40,530 bases of DNA from Burkholderiales bacterium UBA954 (lineage in GTDB: Bacteria > Pseudomonadota > Gammaproteobacteria > Burkholderiales > Burkholderiaceae_A), in contig DBCQ01000061.1 in assembly GCA_002293155.1 (NCBI GenBank), forward strand, positions 1-40,530, written 5' to 3'. Of this stretch, positions 1-8,261 are shown piece after piece. Within the stretch, counting starts at the first letter, position 1. Each line of letters starts with the position of its first letter. The position numbers were made by a program, and so were the translations under genes. The notes under the pieces were generated by a model that saw only the letters and a list, made by a program, of their open reading frames with translations, was not told the origin of the DNA and did not search any database.

Positions 1-77
1 AGGCCAACTGTGATTGCGCTCAGCATTAGCAGCCCTGCGTTTGGAACAGTGGATTTTCTTGCGGGGTATTGAGACAT
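1..77 (-). CDS. 5' end of an unidentified leftward gene with a hydrophobic N-terminus (partial)
   Basis: On the minus strand an ATG at 77 is preceded by GGAG six bases upstream, and opens a frame that runs off the window edge after about 25 codons. The visible residues begin MSQYPARKST and continue into a hydrophobic stretch (LLMLSAITVGL), which looks like a signal peptide or first membrane segment. An in-frame ATG at 89 is an alternative start but has a poorer ribosome binding site. The gene diverges from tspO with about 100 bases between them. Too little is visible to assign a family. Confidence 0.4.
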   Translation of the reverse strand, partial: MSQYPARKSTVPNAGLLMLSAITVG

Positions 78-178
78 AAAAATCTCCATAGGTAGGAAGG
101 TTGAGGATGGGGAGCCGGCAAGAGGCCTGCGAGGGATTAGTTTACGTATTTATATGAATTTTGGTCAGGCTAAATCGA

Positions 179-700
179 ATGTCGCCTAAACTATGGGCTA
201 TGAGCGAATTCGAAGCCTCGTCCCGGTTTGGCCTTCTGCGCCAGCTAACGGTTGCCGTGATCTGGATTTCCGCGGTTTCTGTTATCGGGCAGAACCTAAC
301 CGATCTTGGCCCCTGGTATCAGGCCCTGAAACAGCCCCCCTGGAAGCCCCCCGACTGGGCCTTCGGCCTGATCTGGACATCCGTCTTTGTTTTGATTGTG
401 ATTGCCGGGGTGTTGGCCTGGCGCAAGACGCACCACCCTGCCCAGCGGGTTCAGATTGTGGCCTTGTTTGCGATCAACAGCATGCTTCATATGCTGTGGA
501 GCATGCTGTTTTTTACAGTGAAACGGCCGGATTGGGCAATGATTGAACTGGTTTTTCTCTGGCTATCAATCGCCGCAATCATTCTAACGTTCTGGAAAAT
601 CTCGCGGCTTGCTGCAACTCTTCTGCTCCCGTATATCGGGTGGGTCACGATTGCCGGGTTTTTAAACTACGCCAATGTTCAGCTTAATGGCCCGTTTTAG
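179..700 (+). CDS. tspO: TspO/MBR (CrtK) family outer-membrane tryptophan-rich sensory protein
   Basis: This small membrane protein (173 residues from the ATG at 179) belongs to the TspO/peripheral benzodiazepine receptor family, which binds tetrapyrroles and, in Rhodobacter, modulates photosynthesis gene expression in response to oxygen. The family pattern is clear: a first hydrophobic helix (residues about 20-38), the signature KPPDWAFGLIWT (56-67), LWSMLFF (106-112) and the C-terminal PYIGW...FLNYANVQLN block (151-170), with about five membrane segments. The start is uncertain: a TTG at 161 and an ATG at 200 are in frame, and none has a strong ribosome binding site. It converges with bchP. 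tspO is often found inside photosynthesis gene clusters, which supports the call. Confidence 0.9.
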   Translation: MSPKLWAMSEFEASSRFGLLRQLTVAVIWISAVSVIGQNLTDLGPWYQALKQPPWKPPDWAFGLIWTSVFVLIVIAGVLAWRKTHHPAQRVQIVALFAINSMLHMLWSMLFFTVKRPDWAMIELVFLWLSIAAIILTFWKISRLAATLLLPYIGWVTIAGFLNYANVQLNGPF

Positions 701-775
701 CGACCAGCCTTAGCAGCCAGTCTTGTCGGCCAGTCTTCGCGACCCAATGATCTGCTGTGCGAAGCGCACCTCGAA

Positions 776-1999
776 CTAGTGGGCCTTCGCGATCCCCAGC
801 AGATGAGCCATGTCTTTGAAGAAGATACGGACGTGTGCCATTGGCTTATTTCGAACTAGTTTTTTGTGCATATAGGATTCGAAGGTGAGGGTCTGGACAT
901 CTTTGTCTTCACAGATTTTGACGAACTTCTCTCGGCGTTTGTCGCTGGAATACCAGAAGTATTGAAGTATGCCGAGCACCCAAAATACACGGCCGTGCTC
1001 TTTCATGAAACGCTTTCGGGCGATAGATAGCGCTTTTGGATTACCGGTTTTAAAATACTCATCGGCTGCTTCACCCGCAAACCGGCCACCCGCCATCGCA
1101 TAATAAATTCCTTCACCTGAGGCGGGGGCAACAACGCCAGCTGCATCTCCAGCAAGCACCACATTTCTTCCGTTATCCCAGTACTTGAGGGGTTTGAGGG
1201 GAATTGGCGCGCCCTCTCGTCGTAGTGTTTCGGCGTTGGCAAGTCCCGCAGCCTCACGGACAAGTGCAGTTGCATTGCGAAGTGAGAACCCTTTGTCGGC
1301 ACTCCCCGTGCCGATGCTAGCCGTATTGCCGTGGGGAAAGACCCAGCCGTAGAAATCAGGAGACATTTTCCCGTTGTAATACACATCACACCGGCTTGCC
1401 TCATAGTCGGCCGGAGGGTTGCTGGGGGTTTTTACAATCTCGTGGTAAGCGAACACATATTTAGTCTTCTCAGAATCCTTCACATTCTGGCGGGCTACCT
1501 CTGATTTCGCTCCGTCAGCACCAATCACGAGTCTCGCGCGAACTTGTGCGGCGAAGGTCTTCGTATCACCTGCCTGGTGACGGCCGTGGAAATGGAGAAT
1601 GACACTGCCATCTGGAAGATGGTCAAGGCGATCGAACGTGCCGATACGGCGCTCAGCGCCATGTGATTCGGCGCGCTGTCGCAGCCATTCGTCAAACTCA
1701 CACCGATCAACGAGACCCACAAAGCCATTATCAATTGGAATATCGACTTTGTGATTCGTTGGAGAGATCATTCGAGCCTTGGTTGCATGCGCGACAAGCA
1801 TGCTGTCTGGAATATGAAAATCTTTCATTGCGCGCGGTGGAATTGCGCCACCGCAGGGCTTAATGCGCCCTGCACGATCAAGCAGTAACACCGAATAACC
1901 CTTTTGGGCGAGATCGTCGGCAGCGGTTGCGCCTGCCGGCCCCCCGCCAATGACGGCGACATCATAAAGACCGAGCTGATTCATCTCTTGTTGGTTCAT
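776..1999 (-). CDS. bchP: Geranylgeranyl diphosphate/bacteriochlorophyll reductase
   Basis: BchP reduces the geranylgeranyl side chain to phytyl, normally after BchG has attached it to bacteriochlorophyllide a. The 407-residue protein starts with an FAD-binding Rossmann motif (VIGGGPAGATAADDLA, residues 17-32), then CGGAIPPRAM (49-58), typical of geranylgeranyl reductases, and a second FAD motif LAGDAAGVVAPASGEGI at about 280-298. The ATG at 1999 has an AAGAGAG ribosome binding site six bases upstream; the in-frame ATG at 1984 is less likely. It is the last gene of the leftward bchG - pucC-like - bchP unit, 33 bases after the pucC-like gene. Function and context agree with bchG two genes upstream. 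Confidence 0.95.
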   Translation of the reverse strand: MNQQEMNQLGLYDVAVIGGGPAGATAADDLAQKGYSVLLLDRAGRIKPCGGAIPPRAMKDFHIPDSMLVAHATKARMISPTNHKVDIPIDNGFVGLVDRCEFDEWLRQRAESHGAERRIGTFDRLDHLPDGSVILHFHGRHQAGDTKTFAAQVRARLVIGADGAKSEVARQNVKDSEKTKYVFAYHEIVKTPSNPPADYEASRCDVYYNGKMSPDFYGWVFPHGNTASIGTGSADKGFSLRNATALVREAAGLANAETLRREGAPIPLKPLKYWDNGRNVVLAGDAAGVVAPASGEGIYYAMAGGRFAGEAADEYFKTGNPKALSIARKRFMKEHGRVFWVLGILQYFWYSSDKRREKFVKICEDKDVQTLTFESYMHKKLVRNKPMAHVRIFFKDMAHLLGIAKAH

Positions 2000-2032
2000 G
2001 GTGACTCTCTTTTTGGGTGTTCTGCTTAGTGG

Positions 2033-3388
2033 TTAGTCGTGGATGGTATGGATACGCAGGGCAAGACGCGCAGCAATGAGAAACAATAGGGCTTCTGCAA
2101 AAAAGACGGCGGCATAGGCAACACCCGGGTCTTGAATCAGGGTTCGGGTGAGGTCACTTGCGCTGGCCCCGATTAACCCCCCTGCGCCAAATGCGATGGC
2201 CTGAGCAGCCCCCCAGAGCCCAACCCGCGTGCCCTCGCGTTGCTGCCGGCCTTCGCCGGCAAGCCGCATCATGGAGGCGATCGCGGCGATTGAAAACGCG
2301 CCATTGGAGACTCCAAGCATGAATACGGTGAGTTTGAGTGGATAGCCCAGACCCACAAAGCCCGAGATGGTGAGACTGAGAAGGGCGATTGACGATGCAA
2401 TGCAGCCTCCGACGATCCAGGTGCGTAGCGATCCAAACTCTCGACCCCCCAATCGGACACCAAATCGACCGCAGGCAAATGCGACTAGGATCATTCCTGT
2501 GAGAACACCAGCATGTTGGAGGCCCGATAGACTCGTCGTCTGGCCTGGAGTGAACTGAAAGACGAGGCCCGCAAAGGGTTCGAGAATAAGGTCTTGCGCC
2601 GAGAAGGCCAACATCGACACGAATACGAAGACCGTGAATCGTTTGGCCTCAGGTTCTTGCCAGACCTGTTTGAGCACTTCTTGGAAACCTGGTTTTTTCT
2701 CTTGAGTCTCTGACGATGGTAGGGCTTGCGAACTCGTAATCGCGCCTGCTGCACCCTCGAGTTGATATAGCGCTGCGAAGGTAATCGTGAGCGCCGCCAG
2801 TGAGATTACGCAGGAGATCAGTAAGAGCCGCTCATGCGAGTAGGGGTCGAGGAGATGGCCTGCAACACTGGCCGTGACTGCCAATCCACTAATCATCATG
2901 AGCCATACGATCGTGGCGGCTGCAGCACGCCGATGATCCTCAACTCGTTTTGCGAGTAGCACTAGGACTGAGGTACCGGAAGCACTGACACCGAGACCAA
3001 TCAGGGAGAATGCCAGCATGGCCAACAGACCACCCCAGAGGACGCTCCACGCCATCAGTGCAGTAGCTGTCGCAGCCATGACACCGCCAAAGGCCAACAA
3101 GGTCATTCCACCAAGAATCCAGGGTGTACAGCGGCCCATCATGTCGGAGCCATAGCCCATTCGCGGCCGAATCATTTGTACGGCGTAATGAAGGGCGACC
3201 AGAATACCGGGTAGGAGTGCGGGTAGTGCCAGTTCAATGACCATGACCCGATTCAGTGTTGAGGTTGTTAAAACGACCACTGCCCCAAGGCATAACTGCG
3301 CAAGGCCGAGCCGGACAATTGCAAACCAGCCGAATGACCGGATTGGCGAGAGTTGATTCAGGCTCGGCAATGTCGCAGCTGAGTTCAC
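2033..3388 (-). CDS. PucC-family MFS protein (Bch2-like light-harvesting assembly factor) between bchG and bchP
   Basis: A 451-residue, twelve-helix membrane protein of the PucC/BCH2 branch of the major facilitator superfamily. Its N-terminus resembles lhaA of this window: RLGLAQLCLGAVVVLTTSTLNRVMVIEL here against SLFQVSVGMATALLIGTLNRVMIVEL in LhaA, so the two are paralogs. Homologs at this position (between bchG and bchP) occur in Rhodobacter, where this family is linked to light-harvesting complex assembly or bacteriochlorophyll delivery; the specific role here is inferred. The ATG overlaps the bchG stop in an ATGA arrangement (3385-3388), so translation is probably coupled. The PucC family is certain, the exact substrate or client is not. 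Confidence 0.88.
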   Translation of the reverse strand: MNSAATLPSLNQLSPIRSFGWFAIVRLGLAQLCLGAVVVLTTSTLNRVMVIELALPALLPGILVALHYAVQMIRPRMGYGSDMMGRCTPWILGGMTLLAFGGVMAATATALMAWSVLWGGLLAMLAFSLIGLGVSASGTSVLVLLAKRVEDHRRAAAATIVWLMMISGLAVTASVAGHLLDPYSHERLLLISCVISLAALTITFAALYQLEGAAGAITSSQALPSSETQEKKPGFQEVLKQVWQEPEAKRFTVFVFVSMLAFSAQDLILEPFAGLVFQFTPGQTTSLSGLQHAGVLTGMILVAFACGRFGVRLGGREFGSLRTWIVGGCIASSIALLSLTISGFVGLGYPLKLTVFMLGVSNGAFSIAAIASMMRLAGEGRQQREGTRVGLWGAAQAIAFGAGGLIGASASDLTRTLIQDPGVAYAAVFFAEALLFLIAARLALRIHTIHD

Positions 3389-4281
3389 AGGGCGCCTCTT
3401 AGCGCAAAGGCACTCATCATCATGCCGCAGACAAACATAGGAATACCGAATCCGCTGTAATAGATTGCGCGTTCACTGGGCGCTCTCATAAACCATCTCA
3501 TGAGGATGAGTTGGCCAATCAACAGTGCAATGACTGCTGCGGCGTAGACAGATGCCTGCCAATAAAACAGAATTCCAATCACCACCACTTGCGGGCAGGC
3601 CATCGTCCAGCAGGCGAGTGCTGCGGCCCGGCGTGGGCCGAGTTGAACGGGTAATGATCGGATACCCATCTGCCGATCGCCCGTAATGGATTTGAAATCG
3701 TTGAGGGTCATGATGCCGTGCGCGCCGATCCCGTAGAGGATCGCCAAGGACAGAGATTCCATCGAAGGCATCATGCCGCCCACCATCACCGCGGATCCTG
3801 TGATCCAGGCCAGACTCTCGTAGCTCAATCCACAGGCGGCGTTGCCGAGCCAGCCGTTCTGTTTGAGTCGAAGCGGGGGCATGCTGTAGGCCCAGGCCAG
3901 TACCAGTGCGAGGAGTGTGGCGAGAAACCCCCATTGGCCGAGAGCGGTTGCGATCAGCAGTGAGAGACCCGTCCAAGCGCAGGCGATAAATAGCCCCCAG
4001 CGCCCAGGAATCCTTCCGCTTGGGATCGGTCGATTCGGCTCGTTGATCGCATCGACCTCTCGGTCATACCAGTCGTTGACCGCCTGGCTTGTCGCGCAGA
4101 CCATCGGACCTGTGAGCAGAAGACCCACCAGAATTATTGGAATATTGGTATATAAGTCAGCTCCAGAAGCTATTACACCGCAAGTGAACGCCCACATTGG
4201 AGGAAACCAAGTGATCGGCTTAAAAAGCTCGGTGATGGCGGCAAGGTCGGGCGTTACCCGTTGGCTGAGAGACTGACTCAT
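3385..4281 (-). CDS. bchG: Bacteriochlorophyll synthase (geranylgeranyl transferase)
   Basis: BchG esterifies bacteriochlorophyllide a with geranylgeranyl diphosphate in the membrane. The 298-residue protein is a UbiA-type prenyltransferase with the first Asp-rich motif NDWYDREVDAINEPNRPIP (residues 69-87) and the second motif DFKSITGD (195-202), both diphosphate/Mg-binding sites, and about eight to nine hydrophobic helices. It heads the leftward unit bchG - pucC-like - bchP and overlaps the next gene by four bases. Its start lies only 22 bases from the divergent crtI start, so the promoters for the two must extend into the opposite coding regions. Confidence 0.95.
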   Translation of the reverse strand: MSQSLSQRVTPDLAAITELFKPITWFPPMWAFTCGVIASGADLYTNIPIILVGLLLTGPMVCATSQAVNDWYDREVDAINEPNRPIPSGRIPGRWGLFIACAWTGLSLLIATALGQWGFLATLLALVLAWAYSMPPLRLKQNGWLGNAACGLSYESLAWITGSAVMVGGMMPSMESLSLAILYGIGAHGIMTLNDFKSITGDRQMGIRSLPVQLGPRRAAALACWTMACPQVVVIGILFYWQASVYAAAVIALLIGQLILMRWFMRAPSERAIYYSGFGIPMFVCGMMMSAFALRGAL

Positions 4282-4296
4282 TGGAGCATTTTCGTA

Positions 4297-4316
4297 TTGA
4301 CATATGCAACCGTCAA
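4297..4316. promoter_or_regulatory. Dyad TTGAC-N10-GTCAA between bchG and crtI
   Basis: The sequence TTGAC, ten bases, then GTCAA forms a dyad in the 22-base bchG/crtI gap and over the crtI start codon. The left arm belongs to a consensus TTGACA -35 hexamer (4297-4302), but no convincing -10 follows at 16-18 bases. It is not a match to the TGT-N12-ACA PpsR operator. It may be an operator or chance. Confidence 0.3.
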
Positions 4317-5896
4317 CTAAAACTTACACTTACAATAGGCCCGTGCGAAGCCCTATTCCAGCTCCCAATCTCTCCAGGCAGGCGCATGCCATCGTCATTG
4401 GGAGCGGCTTTGGCGGCCTTGCCGCCGCAATCCGGCTCGGGGCCAAGGGGTATCGGGTAACGGTCTTGGAAAAATTAGACGATATCGGGGGCCGCGCCTA
4501 CGTTCACCGAAGGGGTGGGTATACCTTTGACGCGGGGCCCACCATCGTGACCGCCCCCTTCTTGCTCGAGGAGCTCTGGACGCTGTGCGGCAAAACCATG
4601 TCCAACCACATCACCCTGAAACCACTGGATCCTTTTTATCGGATTCGTTTTGAGGATGGCACCTGCTTCGACTATTCGGGAGATCCCGAGAAAATGCGTC
4701 GAGAAGTCGAACGGTTCTGCCCAGACGATGTCGCGGGTTATGAGGCCTTTTTTGAGGCAGCCCAGATGCGTTACCGACTCGGCTTTAAAGAGCTCAGCGC
4801 GGTCGCCTTTGACACACTAGGCGATCTAATGGCGGCCCTGCCCTCGATGTTACGCATGCAGGCCTGGCAGAGTATTCACAGCCTTGTCGCCCGGTATATC
4901 AAGAACCCCAAATTAAGGATGGTCTTCAGTTTTCATCCCCTATTGATTGGCGGCAATCCGTTTTCGGTGACCTGCGTCTACGCCCTGATTAATTCCCTAG
5001 AACGCCAGCATGGTGTGCATTGGGCCATGGGCGGAACAGGCGCCTTGATCCGCGGCTTGGCAGATTTGATTCTGGGCCAGGGTAATGTCATTCGCTGTCA
5101 GGCCGAGGTGAAAGAAATTCGTATTGAGAATCGCACCGCTGTTGGTGTCGCCTTGTCGAGCGGTGAGATCATTGATGCAGACATTGTCGTATCGAATGCG
5201 GATACCGCTTGGACTTACAAACATCTTATTGCACAAAGACATCGTCGGCATTGGACCGATTCAAAAATCGAACGAATGAAATCATCGATGAGCTTATTCG
5301 TTTGGTATTTTGGTACAAAGCAACAGTATCCCGAAGTCCTGCATCATATGATTCTCATGGGCCCGCGCTATCAGCAACTGCTTGCGGATATTTTTAAGCG
5401 TCATCACTTGGCTGAGGATTTCAGCCTATATCTCCATCGGCCGAGCGCTTCAGATCCGAGCGTAGCGCCTGCGGGACACGATACGTTCTATGTTCTTTCG
5501 CCCGTTCCGCACCTTGGCAGCGGCGTTGACTGGGCCACAAAGGCCGAGCCTTATCGACAGGCGATTGCACGATTCTTGGACGCTGCGATTATGCCGGGGT
5601 TTGAGGCGAATATTACGGAGTCGTTTGTAACAACACCAGCCGATTTCCAGAATCGACTGCTGTCTTTTCGTGGTGCGGCATTTGGGCCAGAGCCTACACT
5701 GCTGCAGAGTGCCTGGTTTCGCCCCCATAACCGCAGCGAGGATATCGATCGTCTGTTTATGGTCGGCGCTAGTACCCATCCGGGGGCGGGCATACCCGGC
5801 GTAATTTCATCTGCAAAGGCACTGGAATCGGTATTGCCCGACCCCGGCGAATTGAACATTCGGCAGACTCCATCCGCACATGCAACTCTCTCCTGA
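4304..5896 (+). CDS. crtI: Phytoene desaturase (phytoene to neurosporene type, acyclic pathway)
   Basis: CrtI carries out the successive desaturations of phytoene at the membrane. The 530-residue protein has the N-terminal FAD-binding motif VIGSGFGGLAAAIRLG (from residue 31), then EKLDDIGGRAYV and FDAGPTIVTAPF, and the C-terminal bacterial phytoene desaturase signature GASTHPGAGIPGV (from residue 488). Three-step (neurosporene) versus four-step (lycopene) activity cannot be read from sequence, but crtA, crtC and crtD in this window point to the spheroidene route. The ATG at 4304 gives about 27 residues before the Rossmann fold; a GTG at 4343 is an alternative. It overlaps crtB by 17 bases, indicating one operon. 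Confidence 0.95.
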   Translation: MQPSTKTYTYNRPVRSPIPAPNLSRQAHAIVIGSGFGGLAAAIRLGAKGYRVTVLEKLDDIGGRAYVHRRGGYTFDAGPTIVTAPFLLEELWTLCGKTMSNHITLKPLDPFYRIRFEDGTCFDYSGDPEKMRREVERFCPDDVAGYEAFFEAAQMRYRLGFKELSAVAFDTLGDLMAALPSMLRMQAWQSIHSLVARYIKNPKLRMVFSFHPLLIGGNPFSVTCVYALINSLERQHGVHWAMGGTGALIRGLADLILGQGNVIRCQAEVKEIRIENRTAVGVALSSGEIIDADIVVSNADTAWTYKHLIAQRHRRHWTDSKIERMKSSMSLFVWYFGTKQQYPEVLHHMILMGPRYQQLLADIFKRHHLAEDFSLYLHRPSASDPSVAPAGHDTFYVLSPVPHLGSGVDWATKAEPYRQAIARFLDAAIMPGFEANITESFVTTPADFQNRLLSFRGAAFGPEPTLLQSAWFRPHNRSEDIDRLFMVGASTHPGAGIPGVISSAKALESVLPDPGELNIRQTPSAHATLS

Positions 5897-6911
5897 GGTT
5901 TTTGCAGCCTGCGAAAGGCTTATGCGAGGAGGATCGCATTCATTTTTTGCAGCCTCAAGGTTTCTACCCAAACGTTTCCGTTTCGCCGCAACAGCAGTCT
6001 ACGCATTTTGTCGTGTCGCAGATGATGCAGTTGATGAGATGCCTGAAGGAGCCTCGATTGATATTGTGATGGCGTATCTGCACGAACGGCTTGAGGCTAT
6101 CTACCGACAAGAGCCCTTTGCTATTGATGCAGATATTGCTTTTGCTGCCGTGGTGAACGCCTATTCAATTCCCAAAGAACTCCCCGTTGCATTGCTTGAA
6201 GGCTTTCAGTGGGATGCGGGGGGCCGCGGCTACGATACGATTGAATCTCTGCATGAGTATGCAGCCCGCGTCGCGGGAACCGTTGGTGCCATGATGACGT
6301 TAATTATGGGTGGGCGTTCAACGCAGACGGTTGCCCGCGCCTGTGAGTTGGGTGTGGCCATGCAGCTGACGAATATCGCCCGCGATGTAGGCGAGGACGC
6401 CCGGCGGGGGCGACTCTATCTGCCACTTGCCTGGTGTCGTGAGGCGGGGCTTGACCCCGAAGAGTTTCTTGAAAATCCCCAGCCCTCAGAGGCGGTCATG
6501 GTGGTTATCAAACGAGTACTGAAGGTTGCCGAACAGCTCTATGTGCGTGCTGAGACCGGTATCGCAGCGCTGCCAAGAGATTGTCGGGCGGCAATCATGG
6601 CTGCACGATTGATCTATGCCGATATTGGCCGCGTTATTCTGGCCCGCGGGTGTAACGCGATTACGCAGCGTGCCGTGGTCTCTGACCAGCGAAAATGGTG
6701 GTTAATGGCCCGTGCGATGGGGTCTTATCTCATTGCTCCGCAACGAGATTATCTGTTGACACCCTTATCGGAAATTCAATTCTTAGTCACTGCAGTGCCA
6801 TCGCCAGAACATGATCCGGCTCGCGTTGACGCGTTCTATCCGGTGGTCGCGATGCTTGAGCGCATCGGTCAGCTCGAAAGAGATCAGCGGGCCAGCTCAC
6901 CGCGGGCCTGA
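5880..6911 (+). CDS. crtB: Phytoene synthase
   Basis: CrtB condenses two geranylgeranyl diphosphates to phytoene, the first committed carotenoid step. The 343-residue protein is a trans-isoprenyl diphosphate synthase (head-to-head) with both Asp-rich substrate-Mg motifs: CRVADDAVDE (residues 44-53) and QLTNIARDVGEDAR (162-175). The N-terminal block GGSHSFFAASRFLP is also typical. Its start lies inside the end of crtI (17-base overlap), so translation is likely coupled. Its end overlaps by 28 bases with the convergent MmgE/PrpD-family gene, leaving no room for an ordinary terminator between the two units. Confidence 0.95.
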   Translation: MQLSPEVFAACERLMRGGSHSFFAASRFLPKRFRFAATAVYAFCRVADDAVDEMPEGASIDIVMAYLHERLEAIYRQEPFAIDADIAFAAVVNAYSIPKELPVALLEGFQWDAGGRGYDTIESLHEYAARVAGTVGAMMTLIMGGRSTQTVARACELGVAMQLTNIARDVGEDARRGRLYLPLAWCREAGLDPEEFLENPQPSEAVMVVIKRVLKVAEQLYVRAETGIAALPRDCRAAIMAARLIYADIGRVILARGCNAITQRAVVSDQRKWWLMARAMGSYLIAPQRDYLLTPLSEIQFLVTAVPSPEHDPARVDAFYPVVAMLERIGQLERDQRASSPRA

Positions 6912-8257
6912 AGCAGAAACGGCATACGGCCGACCCCAGCCATCTGCCAGACCCATTGAACGAGTTCTATCATCTCGTCTCTGGTGACCCATTGACTGTA
7001 GTCTGCAAGACGAAGTGCTTTTTCTGTCAACTCATCCCGTGACAATGTATTGCCTGGGTCGCCCTTGGGTTCGTCGACCCTGCACTGGAGTTCGCGCCCA
7101 TCAGTGGTGGTGACCGATACCTTGCCAATCCAGCGATTAGGATAGGCTTGGTCAACCTCTGGATCGAGTTGCATGGTGACTTTACGGGAAAATTCCTGTG
7201 TCTCTGCGTCATTAAAGTGTTGCTCGAACTCGGTGAGGCCGGCAAATTGATACCGGGCCGCCAGTGCCAAGACCGTTCCCATTGAGAACTTTGACTGATG
7301 AACAGACTGTGGATTTGTGACGGGACCCAAGACATCAATCGCGCCCTGATGGACATGGGTTACGACCTTTGCAATATCGGTGACGACGAGATGATGGTCT
7401 TGCATGACTCTTAAGAGGGCATCGGTCGCGGGGTGGGTATGGCGACACGAGGCGTGATACTTGAAGGAGGTCTCGGCCGTTGCCCAGCGAAGGCCGAGTC
7501 GGTCGGTGAGTCGGGCCGGGTCAGAATCCTTTGATAAGCCAGCCGCCATTCCTTGCTTTCCCTCGAAAATCTGAACTGCACCCGTGAGCCCCGCCTGTGC
7601 AAGCATTGCGGCACTGAGGCCGGCAGCAGATGCGTGTGCAGTGTGTAACTGCTTGGAGTCGGCCGCATCCCGAAGAAATTCCCATAATCCGGCGGCCTGC
7701 GTTCCGGCAGAACCAAACGCATGGTTCATTGCGCTGGCATCGAGTCTGAGTAGATGGCCAACTGCCGCCGTAGCCGCGAGCGTTCCCGCTGTCCCGGTTG
7801 TGTGGAAGACGGTGTAGTGGGATCGGCCGAGGAATTCACCGACTCGAATACCGACTTCATACCCCGCGATACAGGCCGCAAGAAAGTCTTCTCCTGAGGC
7901 CCCGATCGATTGGGCCACCGCGAGTGCTGGGGGAAAGACAACCGTTGCGGGATGGAGCACAGAGCTGTTGTGAAGGTCATCTTGCTCGACAACATGGGAG
8001 GCTGCCGCATTGGCCATCGCGGCGAGCAAGGGACTATTTCCTGATCGCTCGCCAATCACCTCGCTCGGCCCATTGGGCAGGCCTTGTGATCGACAAAAAG
8101 CGGTGATGATTCTTACAGCGCGTGCGTTTCGCCCTGCAATTGCAGAGGCAAGCCAGTCGAGAAATAAATCTTCCGTACGCCGAATAACCGCTGTAGGAAT
8201 TCTTGAAAATTGGATTTCACTTGCGAATGTCGCAAGTGCGGTCGTGGGACTCTGCAT
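6884..8257 (-). CDS. MmgE/PrpD family protein (2-methylcitrate dehydratase / cis-aconitate decarboxylase-like)
   Basis: The 457-residue product belongs to the MmgE/PrpD fold, which includes 2-methylcitrate dehydratase, cis-aconitate decarboxylase and iminodisuccinate epimerase. Family blocks are visible: DWLASAIAGR near residue 35-45, HVVEQDDLHNSSVLHPATVVFP around residue 90-110, YEVGIRVGEFLGRSHY and FKYHASCRHTHPATDALL. The ATG at 8257 is chosen because homology begins there; the frame is open further upstream but that part lies inside the acyl-CoA dehydrogenase gene. The start is four bases after that gene's stop, so it is the last gene of the leftward catabolic unit. The substrate cannot be read from sequence. 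Confidence 0.85.
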   Translation of the reverse strand: MQSPTTALATFASEIQFSRIPTAVIRRTEDLFLDWLASAIAGRNARAVRIITAFCRSQGLPNGPSEVIGERSGNSPLLAAMANAAASHVVEQDDLHNSSVLHPATVVFPPALAVAQSIGASGEDFLAACIAGYEVGIRVGEFLGRSHYTVFHTTGTAGTLAATAAVGHLLRLDASAMNHAFGSAGTQAAGLWEFLRDAADSKQLHTAHASAAGLSAAMLAQAGLTGAVQIFEGKQGMAAGLSKDSDPARLTDRLGLRWATAETSFKYHASCRHTHPATDALLRVMQDHHLVVTDIAKVVTHVHQGAIDVLGPVTNPQSVHQSKFSMGTVLALAARYQFAGLTEFEQHFNDAETQEFSRKVTMQLDPEVDQAYPNRWIGKVSVTTTDGRELQCRVDEPKGDPGNTLSRDELTEKALRLADYSQWVTRDEMIELVQWVWQMAGVGRMPFLLQARGELAR

Positions 8258-8261
8258 CACT

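Noticed and set aside
735-764. Hairpin CTTCGC...GCGAAG between tspO and bchP as a terminator
   Set aside because: The stem is only 6 bp, the loop is 18 bases and no T-run follows on either strand.
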